From Rhytidiadelphus loreus (lineage: Eukaryota > Streptophyta > Bryopsida > Hypnales > Hylocomiaceae), in assembly GCA_947034895.1 (NCBI GenBank), contig OX344765.1:47559001-47623000 (forward strand): a stretch of DNA of 64,000 nucleotides, in the 5' to 3' direction. Positions 48,042 through 59,440 of this stretch are shown here, piece by piece (position 1 is the first letter of the stretch; every line of letters begins with the position of its first letter). Below the pieces are notes generated by a model. That model did not search any database. It was not told where the DNA came from and was given only the letters and a program-made list of their open reading frames with translations. The position numbers and the translations under genes were made by a program.

Positions 48042-48964
48042 TCAACCCCTAAAGTCCCAAGGCCATTTTTCTGTCAAAAAAACACTCAAAACTGCCATTT
48101 CTATTGCGTTTGTCCAAAAAAACAAAAAAAATTGAACCGTAGGATCTTGAACTTTACTTGTTTGAGATTGTGTGGTAAAATTTTCATGAAGTTTGACCGT
48201 ACTGATTGAGAGATATGAGCATTCAAAGTTGAAAAAACAAGTTTTTTTGAACACTGGACTGCAATTTCAGATGACTTTGATCGCTATTTGTGGAAAAAAT
48301 GTGCACTATGGAATTTGAATTTAGAATTTATTGTGTTGAAGGATTGAGTTGGGAGTCTAGGAAAAAAATTTCAAAAAATAACAATTTGATATTCATACTT
48401 CAAAAAATTGTCAAGTAGAAGTAGGTCCAAGATTGAAAGAAAAACTAAATTGTTAATAGCTCTTAGATGGGATTGAGATACAATAATCTCAATGGTGAGA
48501 TTGTTCTAGCAAGCAAACTTAACCTTTTTCAAAAAAAAAAATTGAAAAAAATTGAAAACTGCATTCTGAAATGAATCCTATAAGTTAATTTTTCAAAAAG
48601 ATGCTTAGATTGCCCGAAAAATAAAATTGTTCATAACTTTCACATCACTAATCAAAATGGAATGAATCAAAGCTTCAGATGTAGACAAAAACATAATCTT
48701 TGAGAGAAAAAAAAATTTTAATTTAATTTATTTTGAATTTTTGCAATATTTTTTGTGCTGCCCACCGAGTTCAGTTTTAGGCTTTTTGTGGTATAACTTT
48801 TGCTTCCAGGCACCAATTGAAATAAAAATTATATTCCCACAAAGCTTATCAACTTTTCTATCTTCAAGAAAAGTTTCAAAAAATTAGGGTAAATTTTCAG
48901 CCCATGAGAACCTGCCTGAATTCCAAATTGCCCCCCGGGGGGACAATGGGACTTTAGGGGTTAA
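48042..48964 (-). mobile_element. TTAA-flanked piggyBac-like element, copy 5
   Basis: Left end TCAACCCCTAAAGTCCCA (TTAA mutated to TCAA), right end GGGACTTTAGGGGTTAA, 923 bp. The hairpin near the right end is CCCCCCGGGGGGACAATGG. It is very similar throughout to the copy at 51220-52151, including AAAACACTCAAAACTGCC and CACTAATCAAAATGGAATGA. Confidence 0.75.
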
Positions 48965-50055
48965 GTGATTTCAAGAAAGATGAAGGAGTAGTGTGAAGTA
49001 GTGGAAAAAATTTCTTGTGTAGAGAGATGAGAAATATTGGGATTGTGAATTTTTGTAATTTTATTGCTAAAATTGAAATCACTATGAATTTGGGTAGCCA
49101 AAAAGTATTCCAAACCCATAGCTAATGTCTATAATCTTCCAATTCCACTCACAGCCAAACCACTTTTCTGCTCACCAATTCCTTCTATCTCACCCTCTAC
49201 GGCTCTACTTCGCGTGCACTTTGGGACATGTGTCATGACTTTATTTGTCCCAACCTTGAGAAGGGAAAAAAAATTCCAAACTTGAGCACCTTGCATGGCT
49301 TGAAATAGTGCACCCTACAAGTTGGACATGGCCCCCTAGTTGAGAGTAGGTGGTTTTACCTTAGTGTTGACCACATCAATACGCCATTACACCTTGCAAA
49401 TTTACATAGTTTTCAAATAATTGCAAGTTAGTGTTATTGTAGTGGGGTACACTAATTGAATTAACTTGTATAATCTATTATATTAAATACACATTGTCAT
49501 GCAATCTATTGTGACCCGATGTCACAAATATAGTCACATATTCATCATGTTATTTCATCCAATAATTTCATTGCAAATCCTTTCTCATGTGTACATGACT
49601 ACTCAACATTACACTAAACCCTACTGACATCCCAACAACTCCCCACAAACTTCTCAAAAAAAACCTAAGCCTCAAGTTTGCTTGATGCATTGTAGCAATG
49701 ACTGCTTGTTAGATGATTAGTTAGAATCAATTGATTTTTGGTGGAGTATAGCAATAAACTAGATAATTGGTTACAACATATTGAATTAATTGATTCAATT
49801 GTAAGTTAAAGGTTTTCTTTCATTTTCAATTTGAGGGCATATTCATAGAGTTTTTGCAAGTGACAAGTTGGCTCAAGCCTCATTGACAAAATCATCATTT
49901 GATTGAGGGCCACAAACCAATTGCAAAGATCACGTGGTCAACAAGTTGTTGTCATTGTGGTGGGTGTCGTAGCATTTCACTTTCAAGGTTTGATCAGAGT
50001 AGTCTAACTTTGGATCATTAGCCACATTTTTATTTTGATTTGTTTTTAAATTTTC
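48965..50055. other. Intergenic, nothing recognised
   Basis: AT-rich sequence leading up to the Helitron relic; part of it could belong to that element, but no Helitron 5' end is identified. Confidence 0.4.
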
Positions 50056-50790
50056 TTGATGAAGAATAGTTTGCTTTTGTGTGTGTGGATTGTTGAGTTA
50101 GATCATTACAGTGAAAAAACATTTTGTAAAATCCAAAGTTTTAATGGAGGAGAAGTGCATGGTCATTCCCCTATTGTAACACATTTGCGAGCACATTTGG
50201 CAATTCATATACCAAATCAACATTTAGTTTTTTTCCAAGACAATAGTGACTTGAAGAAGCATCTACAAAGAGCTTCTACTTCAACATTAGAAACTTGATA
50301 TTTATTCAAGATGTTTGATCCAAATGCAAGAATGCATCTCTATGTGGATATCCTAGAACATTACACTTGGAAAAGCAATAAGTAACATCTTCAAAATAGA
50401 AATTTGAACTTAAGCAATTGATCGTATGTATTTTGTTCTTCCTTCAAAGTTAGAAAAAAAATTGTTTGAGATTTCAATAAAAGGAACTTGTTCTTTTGAG
50501 GGTTTACGAACATTCAAGCAATACAAAGTTTAACTACCAATCATTTTATTGAGAAAACTAAATCATGGAGAAGGATGTGTGATTGATGCTAAAATTGCTA
50601 TTGGTGACTAAAAAGGAAGGCAAGTTCTAGTTTCCAAGGATATCATTAATCTCCACAAAATCTAATGTCCATTTTCATTTTACCATTGACAATATCCCTT
50701 AGCTCTAGCCAAGGCTCTAGCATTTGCTATGACTATAAAGAAGGTTCAAGGTCAATCACTCAATTTTGTTGGTATTGCACAACAACACTC
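50056..50790 (+). pseudogene. Helitron Rep/helicase relic (PIF1-type), internally deleted
   Basis: Conceptual translation in shifting frames gives pieces collinear with plant Helitron helicases. They are VHGHSPIVTHLRAHLAIHIP then NQHLVFFQDN; MFDPNARMHLYVDILEHYTW; CSFEGLRTFK; LLRKLNHGEG; VIDAKIAIGD; KGRQVLVSKDII; and ALAFAMTIKKVQGQSLNFVG. Known families show HGHSPxVxRLxVHLPNQQ, LYxxIPxxYTW and SFEDLRTV in the linker, then LLRNLNxxxG, xxGKRVxIPRI and LSFAMTINKSQGQSL in the last helicase motifs. The helicase core between SFEGLRTF and LLRKLNHGEG is missing, and several stops and frameshifts occur, so it is inactive. The element ends (TC start, CTRR hairpin end) were not located. Confidence 0.7.
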
Positions 50791-50916
50791 ATAAAAGTCT
50801 ACATGGTGAATTATCAAATATTAGAGCACTTGTATGGAGTAGAAAATCATTGCTTTTCTTAAAATTAACGCTTTTGGTGAAATTTGATCAATTGTATTTA
50901 TGTTGTGATCAACGAA

Positions 50917-50992
50917 CACTATAACAAAACATGGTAAAAAAAAAGCGCACTCAATTTTGAGTGCATTTTTTTTACCATGTTTTGTTATAGTG
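50917..50992. mobile_element. 76-bp near-perfect hairpin with CACTA ends
   Basis: Begins CACTATAACAAAACATGGTA and ends TACCATGTTTTGTTATAGTG, with perfect arms of about 28 bp. The centre (GCACTCAATTTTGAGTGC) is itself inverted, so almost the whole unit folds back. Outside are GAA and AAA, a weak 3-bp duplication. It is a miniature version of the element at 24172-24488. Confidence 0.7.
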
Positions 50993-51219
50993 AAATAAGA
51001 GAGAGACACACTAAGGAACTATTGTTGGAAACTCAAATTGCAAAGCATTTATAGTCTAAATTCTTCCCATTAAGCAAATGTTGTAATGGCTCACAACATT
51101 TAAATCACGTTAATAATTTAATTATATTTATTTATGAAGATGTAAGTTTCTTAAAATGCTTTAGTTGTTAGAAATGTATCCAAGAAATTGAGTTATGTAT
51201 TTGTGATACAAAGTGTTGA

Positions 51220-52151
51220 TTAACCCCTAAAGGACCAGGGCCATTCTTCTGTCCAAAACTACTCAAAACTGCCATTTTTGTTGCATTCATCCAAAAAAAC
51301 AAAAGGAAATACTTTTTTTAGAATCTAACCATAGAATCTTGTACTTTACTAGTCTAGTATCATGTGGTAAAAATTTCATGGAGTTTGACCGTATAGATTG
51401 GAAGGTGTTGGCATTCAAAGTTGGAAAAAGAAAGTTTTTTTGAACACTAGCCTGCAATTTCAGATGACTTTGAATGCCATTTGTGGAAAAAATTTACATT
51501 ATAGACCTTAAATTTAAAAAAAATTGTATTGAAGAATTGAGTTGAAAATCTAGAATTTTTTTTTTTTAAAAACATGATTGATTTTCATTCTTTAAAAAAT
51601 TATTAAGTAGAAGTAGGTCCAAGATTGAAAGAAAAACTAAATCATTAATAGCTCTAAAATGGGATTGAAACACAATAATCTCAACGGTAAGATTGTTCTA
51701 AATAGAAAACTTAACCTTGTCAAACAATTTTTTTTGAAAAATTGTGAAAATTGCATTCAAAATTGAATCCTATAAGTTCTTTTTTCAAGAAGATGCTCAA
51801 ATTGCCTGAAAAACAAGGTTGTTCATAACTTTCACATTACTAATCCAAATGGAATGAAGCAAAGCTTCGCATGTAGACAAAAATATGATCTTTAAGAAGA
51901 AAAAAATTAAAAAATTAATTTCAAATTTTTGTAGATTTCTTTTTCTACCCGGTGACGTGAAAATTATGTTTAAGATGCCATAACTTTTTCTCCCGGGCAC
52001 CAATTGAAATAAAATTTATATTCCCACGAAGCTCATAAGTTTTCCTATCTTATGATAAAGTTTCAAAAAAATTCACTAAAAATTGAGATCATAGGAACCT
52101 ATCCGAAATCCATTTTGTCCCCCAAGGGGACAATGGTCCTTTAGGGGTTAA
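51220..52151 (-). mobile_element. TTAA-flanked piggyBac-like element, copy 6 (best preserved)
   Basis: TTAACCCCTAAAGGACCAGG at the left and GGTCCTTTAGGGGTTAA at the right, 932 bp, with about 17-bp perfect inverted ends including TTAA. The subterminal hairpin near the right end is TTGTCCCCCAAGGGGACAA. There is no transposase; the longest frames inside have no domain. It is the best type copy for the family. Confidence 0.8.
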
Positions 52152-52439
52152 ATATAATCATCATTTTTCATTTTATTCATCATGTTGTTTTGCCGTTGCA
52201 TTGCAACAAGTTCCATTCTAGTATTATTTAATACCATAGGAACTAGCACAATTTCTTTGATGAAATGTAGTGAATAATATGTGAAGAGAATATTCTATCT
52301 CAAATTTTATAGTTATCAAACAATAAAATGGTCATATTTCTCTAAAATAAAATGAAGTACATGGACTTATTTGTCTATTCTTTCTTCTTGAAGTAAATTA
52401 TGTAACCTAAATGAATGAATATTGTAAGTAGAATTTTTT

Positions 52440-52765
52440 ATGTCGTTACTTGATTGCCATGTAAGAGACCCATCCATTAGATGGTTTATGAGGCCTCTAA
52501 TAGACTGCAGATTCCCCTGCTGCGAGAACGCAGGGAACCGGACAGCTGGCCTACCACCTCAGCGTCCTACGTGGTCGAGAGGCGGCCAGGTCATTTCCGG
52601 AAAAAAAAATTCAACTTCTTTTATCATTTGAAGGATTTTAAATTTTTTTTTTTTTTTTTTTTTAATTTTTTTTCGACTGTTGGCTGTCCTTCACTGCAGG
52701 GAATAGTGAAGGGAACAACCTTGAAACGGGCTCTCTGTGGCCTCAAAAAACATGTAATGTAGAGT
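52440..52765. other. GC-richer patch with long poly-T tract
   Basis: 52440-52600 and 52675-52745 are GC-richer than the surroundings (for example GGGAACCGGACAGCTGGCC) and are separated by poly-T-rich sequence (about 52637-52670). Ends show weak inversion (ATGAGGCCTCTAATAG and TGTGGCCTCAAA). It could be a captured gene fragment or a retroelement remnant. The frame at 52481-52762 runs through the poly-T tract and is not believable. Confidence 0.3.
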
Positions 52766-53192
52766 TGTAGACTCCAAATTTTGTGTTGATAGGAATAATA
52801 AATATTAATGGATATAATATGATGAATTCAATTCAATTAATCACTTTGTGAAAAGCACATTATATTATTCACCAATTAAGCAAGAGATTCATTGAGCAAT
52901 GTTAATTTCTTTTAAAGGCTTCACCTTTTGGTTGAATTTTTTATACCTCACAATGACAAAGTATTATTTATTGAATAATACCAGACATTATCTACATCTA
53001 CTAAAGTTTTGTATTACTAGAGTCACTAAAGAGCGTTCTATGTTTGTTGAAAAACAAGCAATTCCACTACAAGAGACTTAGTTTATCTTCATAGCACTCA
53101 CTTACATTTCAAGTATGCTTTACAATTCAAACTTCTTCACATGCAACTTTTGTGAACACCAATCAACTTCTTTTCAATCAAGAGTTAACAAA

Positions 53193-53922
53193 TTAACCAA
53201 TCAAAATTGCCATATCCAATGCTAAGAGCAAAACTTTTAAACATTTTTTTTTGCATATTTTCACCACATGTTCTTGCACTAGAATACTATGGAAATATAT
53301 ATAAGAAATTTCAAAATATTTGCATTTAAAGTATAGAAAATGACTATTTTTGCACCTTGCAAAATTAGATTATGAGACTTTGAATCCTTTTATCTTAAAT
53401 TTCTTGCATTGCAAATTCGAATTCAAAATTTTTTATATTGAAGAATTGAGTTGAGAGGTTGAGAATGTAAATTCAATAAAAAAAACTTGATTTTTATTCT
53501 TCAAAAAATCATTAAGTGGAAGAAGGCATTAGATAGAAGGAAAAACTAAATTGTTATTTGTTAATAGTAAGTTTTAAGATGGAATTGAATCACACTAATT
53601 CCAATGGTAAGATTGTACTAGCAAGCAATCTAATCCCTTTAAAAATGAATAAGATCTTTCCATGTAAACAAACTAAAATCTATAAAGAATAAATTTAAAC
53701 TTCAAGTTCTTATTTTTGCACATGATCAACTATTTTTTATTTGGATGATATAACTTTTGCTTTCAAGCATCAATTAAAATAAAATTTATATTCCTCCAAA
53801 GCTAATCTATTTTTCTATCTTAAAAAAAAAATTAAAAAAATCATGCCAAAAATTCAAATCATAAGAACCTATTTGAACCTTCAAATGTGCCTTAAGAAGA
53901 TACTTGAAACTTTAGGGGTTAA
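53193..53922 (-). mobile_element. TTAA-flanked piggyBac-like element, diverged copy 7
   Basis: The right end ACTTTAGGGGTTAA is clear. The left end is eroded (TTAACCAATCAAAATTGCC). The interior follows the family (AAGAATTGAGTTGAGAGG, CACTAATTCCAATGGTAAGA, CCAAAGCTAATCTATTTTTC). Length about 730 bp. A lone terminus-like TTAATCCCTAAATGTCCAAG at 53999 has no matching partner. Confidence 0.5.
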
Positions 53923-55630
53923 ATTAGACAAATAAAAGTAACCATATGGCTTGCCCAAATCTATTGAAAAACATGATGCTTTGTAGACTTGTAGTAAGTT
54001 AATCCCTAAATGTCCAAGGCACCATATTTGGATGTCAACTAAACTTTGAAGTTAAAATAAAATTTTACCAAAGTAATATTTATAGTATTTTCTATTGAAA
54101 TAGAATATCCTTTAAAGTGTATTTCAAGATAGAATTCACATATTGCAATGATAGATTATCTCTGAAATCTATGACTTAAAAGATAAACAAATATAACTCA
54201 CTTATATTACCAACACTCACAACCTTGGCTAGAATACACAACCACTAAAAGTCATTAATATTGATCCATATGACATTGCTTATACCCCTTCAATTCAATC
54301 ACTTCACCAACAATTTGACATTCCTATCCTTGCTATAAAACACAGTCACTGCCATTAAATATGCCACATACATCCTACTTTACAAATGAAAACTCCAAAA
54401 CAATCAAACACTTCCTAATAGATACAATCCACCTTAAACTCTTGCTACAATCCAAACCTCAGTCCCAAAACTTCCCTTTCAACCTAATGAATCACCTCAG
54501 ACCGTCCCTAACATACTCCCAATCTTCTTTCCCTTCCTTCTAAATTACTCAATATAGAATACGAAGCTACATAGTTTAGGAATCATTCAAATTGGCTTTT
54601 CAAAGTCCAACGTGGAACCCTAAATGAACAAACTCTCTGTGTGCACCAACTACTTAAGACACTTGGAGTTATTTTCTCTCTCTATTTCAAGCATAGAAAA
54701 TCCAAGCCTTCACAATCCTAGTACTTGCGTAGTTAGTTTGTAGCTCCAAGGCAAATTCCCACTCTTACGGGATAATTAGGGTTCCCACCTTTTTCCATGT
54801 AAAGTAGAACTACCCATCCTAATTTGCAATCTGAATATTTTGGAGCCAATTCCAAGAAGGGCACATATTTTTCACAGGTGTACGCTTGTTTCCCGAATCA
54901 AACCCAAGTGAAATTATTAGGACCTACCTCAATCAGTTGACTTTGCTGAGATTCACTCTTTCAATGCACAACTTATTATTACGTTTATATCTTCAACAGC
55001 AAGAATCGGCTGCTGGGAAATTCAAAAGCTCCTTATCTTCCTGGGAACATGAGCAAAGAATCTCAAACCAAAAGCAACAAGATCATGTGTGTGAGGAAGC
55101 CTTTGATCTTTCGTCTATGTTTGGAACATTTGCATTCAGAAGAATCGAAACATCTGTCTGTCTGTCTGTCTGTGTGTGATTCTCTCACTGTAAGTCGGGA
55201 TTTCTTTTCTGAAATGCAAATGTTCCAAACATAGCAAGACGCTCATCATACACATGATTGTGTTGCCTTTCACTGGAGATTCTTGCTCAAAGTCAAGTTT
55301 TCCAACAACCATTTTCTTGGTGTTGCAGATACAGTTCAGTTATATACTTTCCAAGTCAACTCAGATAGGTCAACTTAAGTAGTTGATATTATATACATCC
55401 TTTAATCAAATACCAAAATAATCTGTGATAAAGTTCATTCTGTTAGTAATGCAATTATGCTTCTTTATTGGCATTTTATTGTGACAATCATTTATTTGGC
55501 AAATAAGCCAAATATGGGGTGAGTATCGCACTACTGGCAACAAGTCTTTGTGGACACCAATACAACTTGAAGGCTGCAATCTCTTGTTTTGAGTTCATTG
55601 ACAGGCTTCATCCTGATTTTGTGCCTACTA
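53923..55630. other. Intergenic; two weak exon-like frames
   Basis: A plus-strand frame at about 54886-55190 (acceptor-like TTTTTCACAG, donor-like ACT then GTAAGT) and another at 55519-55635 (ending CTACTAAG then GTAGGG) look faintly coding. They have no recognisable domain and do not form a chain, so I do not call a gene. A CTGT microsatellite sits at about 55152-55175. Confidence 0.3.
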
Positions 55631-55635
55631 AGGTA

Positions 55636-55890
55636 GGGTGCTCTAAAAGCAGGGTGACCTATAACACAAACACAGTGTACATTTCAAGAAGTGATCACTT
55701 TTAGGGACCATCATAGTTTCAACTTCAAAAATTGGTAATTAATTTCACAAAAGTCCCAAAAATATGAAACAGCTTGGGTTCAATGTCAATTCCATTTTTC
55801 TTCCTACGAAAATTTATTGAAAATTGTTTCAAGGAGATTAGCTTCCCTCCTAATGCAATCAGCTCTTCAAAAGATTGCTTTAAGAGCAGA
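55636..55890 (+). repeat. Dispersed repeat, left arm of a 3-kb spaced inverted pair
   Basis: Shares with the reverse complement of 58887-59150 the words GGGTGCTCTAAAAG, GTACATTT, TCACTTTTAG, ATATGAAACA, TTGGGTT, TTTTCTTCCTAC, TTGTTTCAAGGAG, TTAGCTTCCC and AATCAGCTCTTCAAAAG. Similarity is partial and gapped. Confidence 0.6.
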
Positions 55891-58700
55891 CCAACTTAGT
55901 ATGTGTAATATTCTTTGGAAGATATTGGAGGAAATGTGTGTGACCGACGTCCAAGCAACAATGTACCCAAATGGAACTCACTTATTTGTATAAATTATAT
56001 CCCATCCGTTTGTAATCCTTAAGCCATATACAACATTGAGGACGTTTCCAGTCAATGAATGACAAAGAATCTCTCCATACATGACAAAAGTGCAACTATT
56101 CATCCTCCAAATTTTGTGTGAAAAGGGAAGGTCTTCTACAATAGTTTGACTTCCAATGAGTGCTTTTTCATTTTATTAAGCCAACAATTCACACGGTACG
56201 AAATTAGATGATTTTCACAATGACCAGCTCGTCTTTTAAGGATTAAACAAAAATATTATGAAATTTCACTACACTTTTGACAACAATTTTACTACACTTT
56301 TTAGAGTAATTGTTGTGGACCAAGGTAATTCTAATGAATTTACTTTCTTTTAGCTATTAGTTTGAAATAAATGTATCATTCAAAATTCACTTTAAATTAC
56401 ATGGGATAACCTAACATTATTTATGCTTTAGTTCTTGATACTTTACAAAGCAATTTCACAGGTAAAGTTTACTACAAGATATAAAACTTGATGTAAATTC
56501 CACTATGCTAGACAATAATTGCACTAAAAAGTGCATGTTTTTCCCTGACAAAAGCTACACGTATGAATTGGTGATTTAGCATCTCATCTTGCTTTGGGCT
56601 GAAAGGTACAATTCAATTATTAGGAATGGAAATATAGAATGCTTAAGTTCCAAAGAAGGGAAGAAGGATTAGAAATTAGTATTGGATCATACAATTCTAA
56701 TGTAGTTTCTAAAAATCACAAAATAACCTTTCTTTTTTCTAATTGTGGACAATTTCTATTATTAGATTAGTAAAATTCCTATATTTTTTCACTTACAATT
56801 GATAGGAGATTTCAATGCACTATGAAGGATCAAAGTTTTTGGATAGATGACCTATAATTGTTTCTGCAAGAATAGATACACATTGATTTTTGGAGATGTA
56901 CACAACATAGTGTGATTTGGAGGAACCTACGCCTCAATACAATAGAGAGCCTAGGCCATCAAGATACAATATAAGAGCTTGATATCCTAGACCACCTTTC
57001 TTTTAGAGCTAAATTCATTGACTATCTCCTCTCGACACACAATTACCTCCTTGCACTTTGGACATAAGGTGGGCACTCCCAAATGCGCCATTGACCCATC
57101 ATCATTCTAGGTACATTTCCAAAATCAATATGTAACTACGTGGAAGAAAGGATTTTAAAACCTCTACCAAAAAAACTTTGACCCTCCATAACTTTTGCAT
57201 GCAGTATCCAAATGCCACATTCTTTGTTGTGTTGGAACCTCCTTTCACTTGCCAACATGAAAGTATGAAAATTTGAACAATCTAAAAATTAGTAACTAGC
57301 CACAGTTAGTAGCAAAAAGTGGAGGTATGGGTGCCCACCCACCTTCTCGTCTTGCTGCTCCTCCACTAGCACTCAGATGATGTTCCTGGGCATTGATATG
57401 TTGTTAAAATATCACTATTCCAACAAATGGATACAACCTCACTTATGTTCATCATGAAAACTTGGAACTCAAATGATAACTAAACAATAAAACCAGAATT
57501 CTTTAGCCAGGATGAACTCTGCTCTTGTTGTTTTTGTTTCTTAAACAAATGAAACGGAATTTCACTCTGCTCTTGTTTATGATGTAAGTTAAGGTTTGTG
57601 ACTCCTGATGTGGAATATATCATCCATATGTTTATAAAACGAAAAAGAACTTCATAGTCAATCCTGCAGACTGAATCTGCTGCAGCTACCTTATGCATTT
57701 GCTTGCAATCTTTTCATCATCAACAGCATTGATGGACACTCCAGAAATCATGCTGCAACCAAACTCAACACTTCAAAGTTAAAACCCTTTTGCAGGACAT
57801 GAATAACGAACTGAACATACACTGAAACAAGCCCAGCCTGACTTGCGAAATTGTCAACTCTTTTCAATTTGCCGTCAATTTGAAAATTTGAAAACATGAG
57901 GAAGCAGAAGTGCAGAACCAGAACTAGAAAACCTCGGTGTGAACCCGCTTTAATTACGATACATTTCTTAAATGATGGGCAGAAGCTCTCGTGGAAGAAG
58001 TGCAACAATCACTCAATGATGTACATGCTTTACAGCCGTCTGTCTGTCTGTCTGTAACAAAATCAAAAGTATGTGTGTTCACGTTGAGTTCAGATGAGTT
58101 GTGGCTGACCATAACTTACTGATCGCTGGCTGGCTTTGTCACAATAAATTGCATGCACAAGTTTCTGAATCACAACCAAGCATGTCCTTTGGATGCACAA
58201 GTTTCTGAGTCACAATGAGCATGTCCTTTGGCAAGTGGGACTTGCTTAACCCCGAAACACTCTGACATCCATGTTCTGGACAATGAACGGAGGGCTTCAA
58301 ACATAATTCAGTTGAATCTTAAAACAGACAACCTTCCTTTGTGTGACCAATTTCATGAAATTGTGGTATATGATATAAATATGTATATGTTCAAAGATAA
58401 AATGTGCAGTGAATTCAAAAGAGGATTGAGTTGTTAAAGAGGTTATTTAACCACAAGATTGAGAACCATCTGTTTGAACCTTGACTCTGTTTTGTTTTTT
58501 GTTTTTTTTCCTTCAGAGCTTTTGCTGGCAGCTGAAGGTCAACATGGGTCAGATGCATACTCTTAGTCTATCACATCCCAAGCATGGCCCCAAAGGACCG
58601 ACTGACTAACTCAGTCTGTGGAATATATGGCTTCACAGTTTCCGTGTGAGGGCGTGACTAAGTTAACTTACTTGCCAGGCAACAACTCAACTCCAAGACA
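55891..58700. other. Intergenic; mostly nothing recognised
   Basis: Includes a short-family TTAA element (listed separately) and a second CTGT microsatellite (about 58037-58055). A possible 63-nt minus-strand exon lies near 57680-57750 (GVSINAVDDEKIASKCIR between GGTTGCAG and GTAGCT), but no partner exons are convincing. Confidence 0.3.
56040..56247 (-). mobile_element. 240-bp TTAA element, short family copy 4
   Basis: Right end CGTCTTTTAAGGATTAA. The interior, read on the plus strand, has AATGAATGACAAAGAATC, AAAAGTGCAACTATTCATCC, AATAGTTTGACTTCCAATGA, all matching 4929-5165 in reverse. The left end (near GAGGACGTTTCC) has lost its TTAA. Confidence 0.6.
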
Positions 58701-58704
58701 ATCT

Positions 58705-58875
58705 CACTTTAAGCAACTCAGCCTATGACAAGTCAAGTTTGGAGCAGTCTAATGCAGGCCCAGAAATTCTTCACATGTACACATGTGTCTTGTCAAATGT
58801 ACTTCACAAGAATTTTTTGGCTTGCATTAGGCTGCTCCAAACTTGGCATGTCATAGGTTGAGTTACCTGAGTGGC
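58705..58875. repeat. Inverted repeat (hairpin) of ~160 bp
   Basis: GCAACTCAGCCTATGACAAG, then TCAAGTTTGGAGCAGTCTAA on the left is matched in reverse by TTAGGCTGCTCCAAACTTGG, then CATGTCATAGGTTGAGTTAC on the right, with arms of about 65 bp. The loop contains a second small palindrome, CACATGTACACATGTG. It is a MITE-like fold-back sequence immediately beside the right arm of the 3-kb inverted pair. Confidence 0.65.
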
Positions 58876-58886
58876 TCTTAAAGCAA

Positions 58887-59150
58887 CTTTTGAAGAGCTG
58901 ATTGTGTTTTAGGGGAAGCTAAACTCCTTGAAACAATTTTTAGTAGGAAGAAAACTGGTGGAATTGGGCATCTAACCCAAGTTGTTTCATATTGTTTGGA
59001 CCTTCGGGGAATTAGTTATGTATTTCTAAAGTTCAAATGCAATAGTCACTAAAAGTGACCACCTCCTAAAATGTACACTACTGGTGAATTGAAAAATGCA
59101 AAATGTACCTTTGTATTAGTGGGGCTTTGTAGACACTTTTAGAGCACCCT
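58887..59150 (-). repeat. Dispersed repeat, right arm of the inverted pair
   Basis: Reverse-complement relative of 55636-55890. Same landmarks in reverse order (CTTTTGAAGAGCTGATTGTG, CTCCTTGAAACAATTTTTAG, GTAGGAAGAAAA). Noncoding. Confidence 0.6.
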
Positions 59151-59440
59151 ACTTTAAAAGTTCATGAACGATGTAAAAATTAAAGTTTATGCCAAGAGTT
59201 TATTGACCAAGTAACGTAAAAAGTGGAGCCCTATTGTAATTATGAGAAATGACATGTCGATTGGATTTACAAATTTGGAGCATTTCGAAGTTAATGCAAG
59301 GGCACTACTTGAATTTACTTGAGTTAACTTGAGTAGGCTTGGAGTGATTTTTTTATTAAAACATAGTGTTGAAACTTAGAAGTTAGCCTTTGTTTCTTTT
59401 CTTCAAAGAGACTCAAAGTTTTAAAATTTTGTATATCTTC

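Noticed and set aside
53999..54050. Lone TTAA-family terminus TTAATCCCTAAATGTCC
   Set aside because: No matching second terminus or family interior follows, so it is not called as an element.
54886..55179. 97-codon plus-strand frame with acceptor- and donor-like edges
   Set aside because: No recognisable domain, ends in a CTGT microsatellite, and no neighbouring exons join it convincingly.
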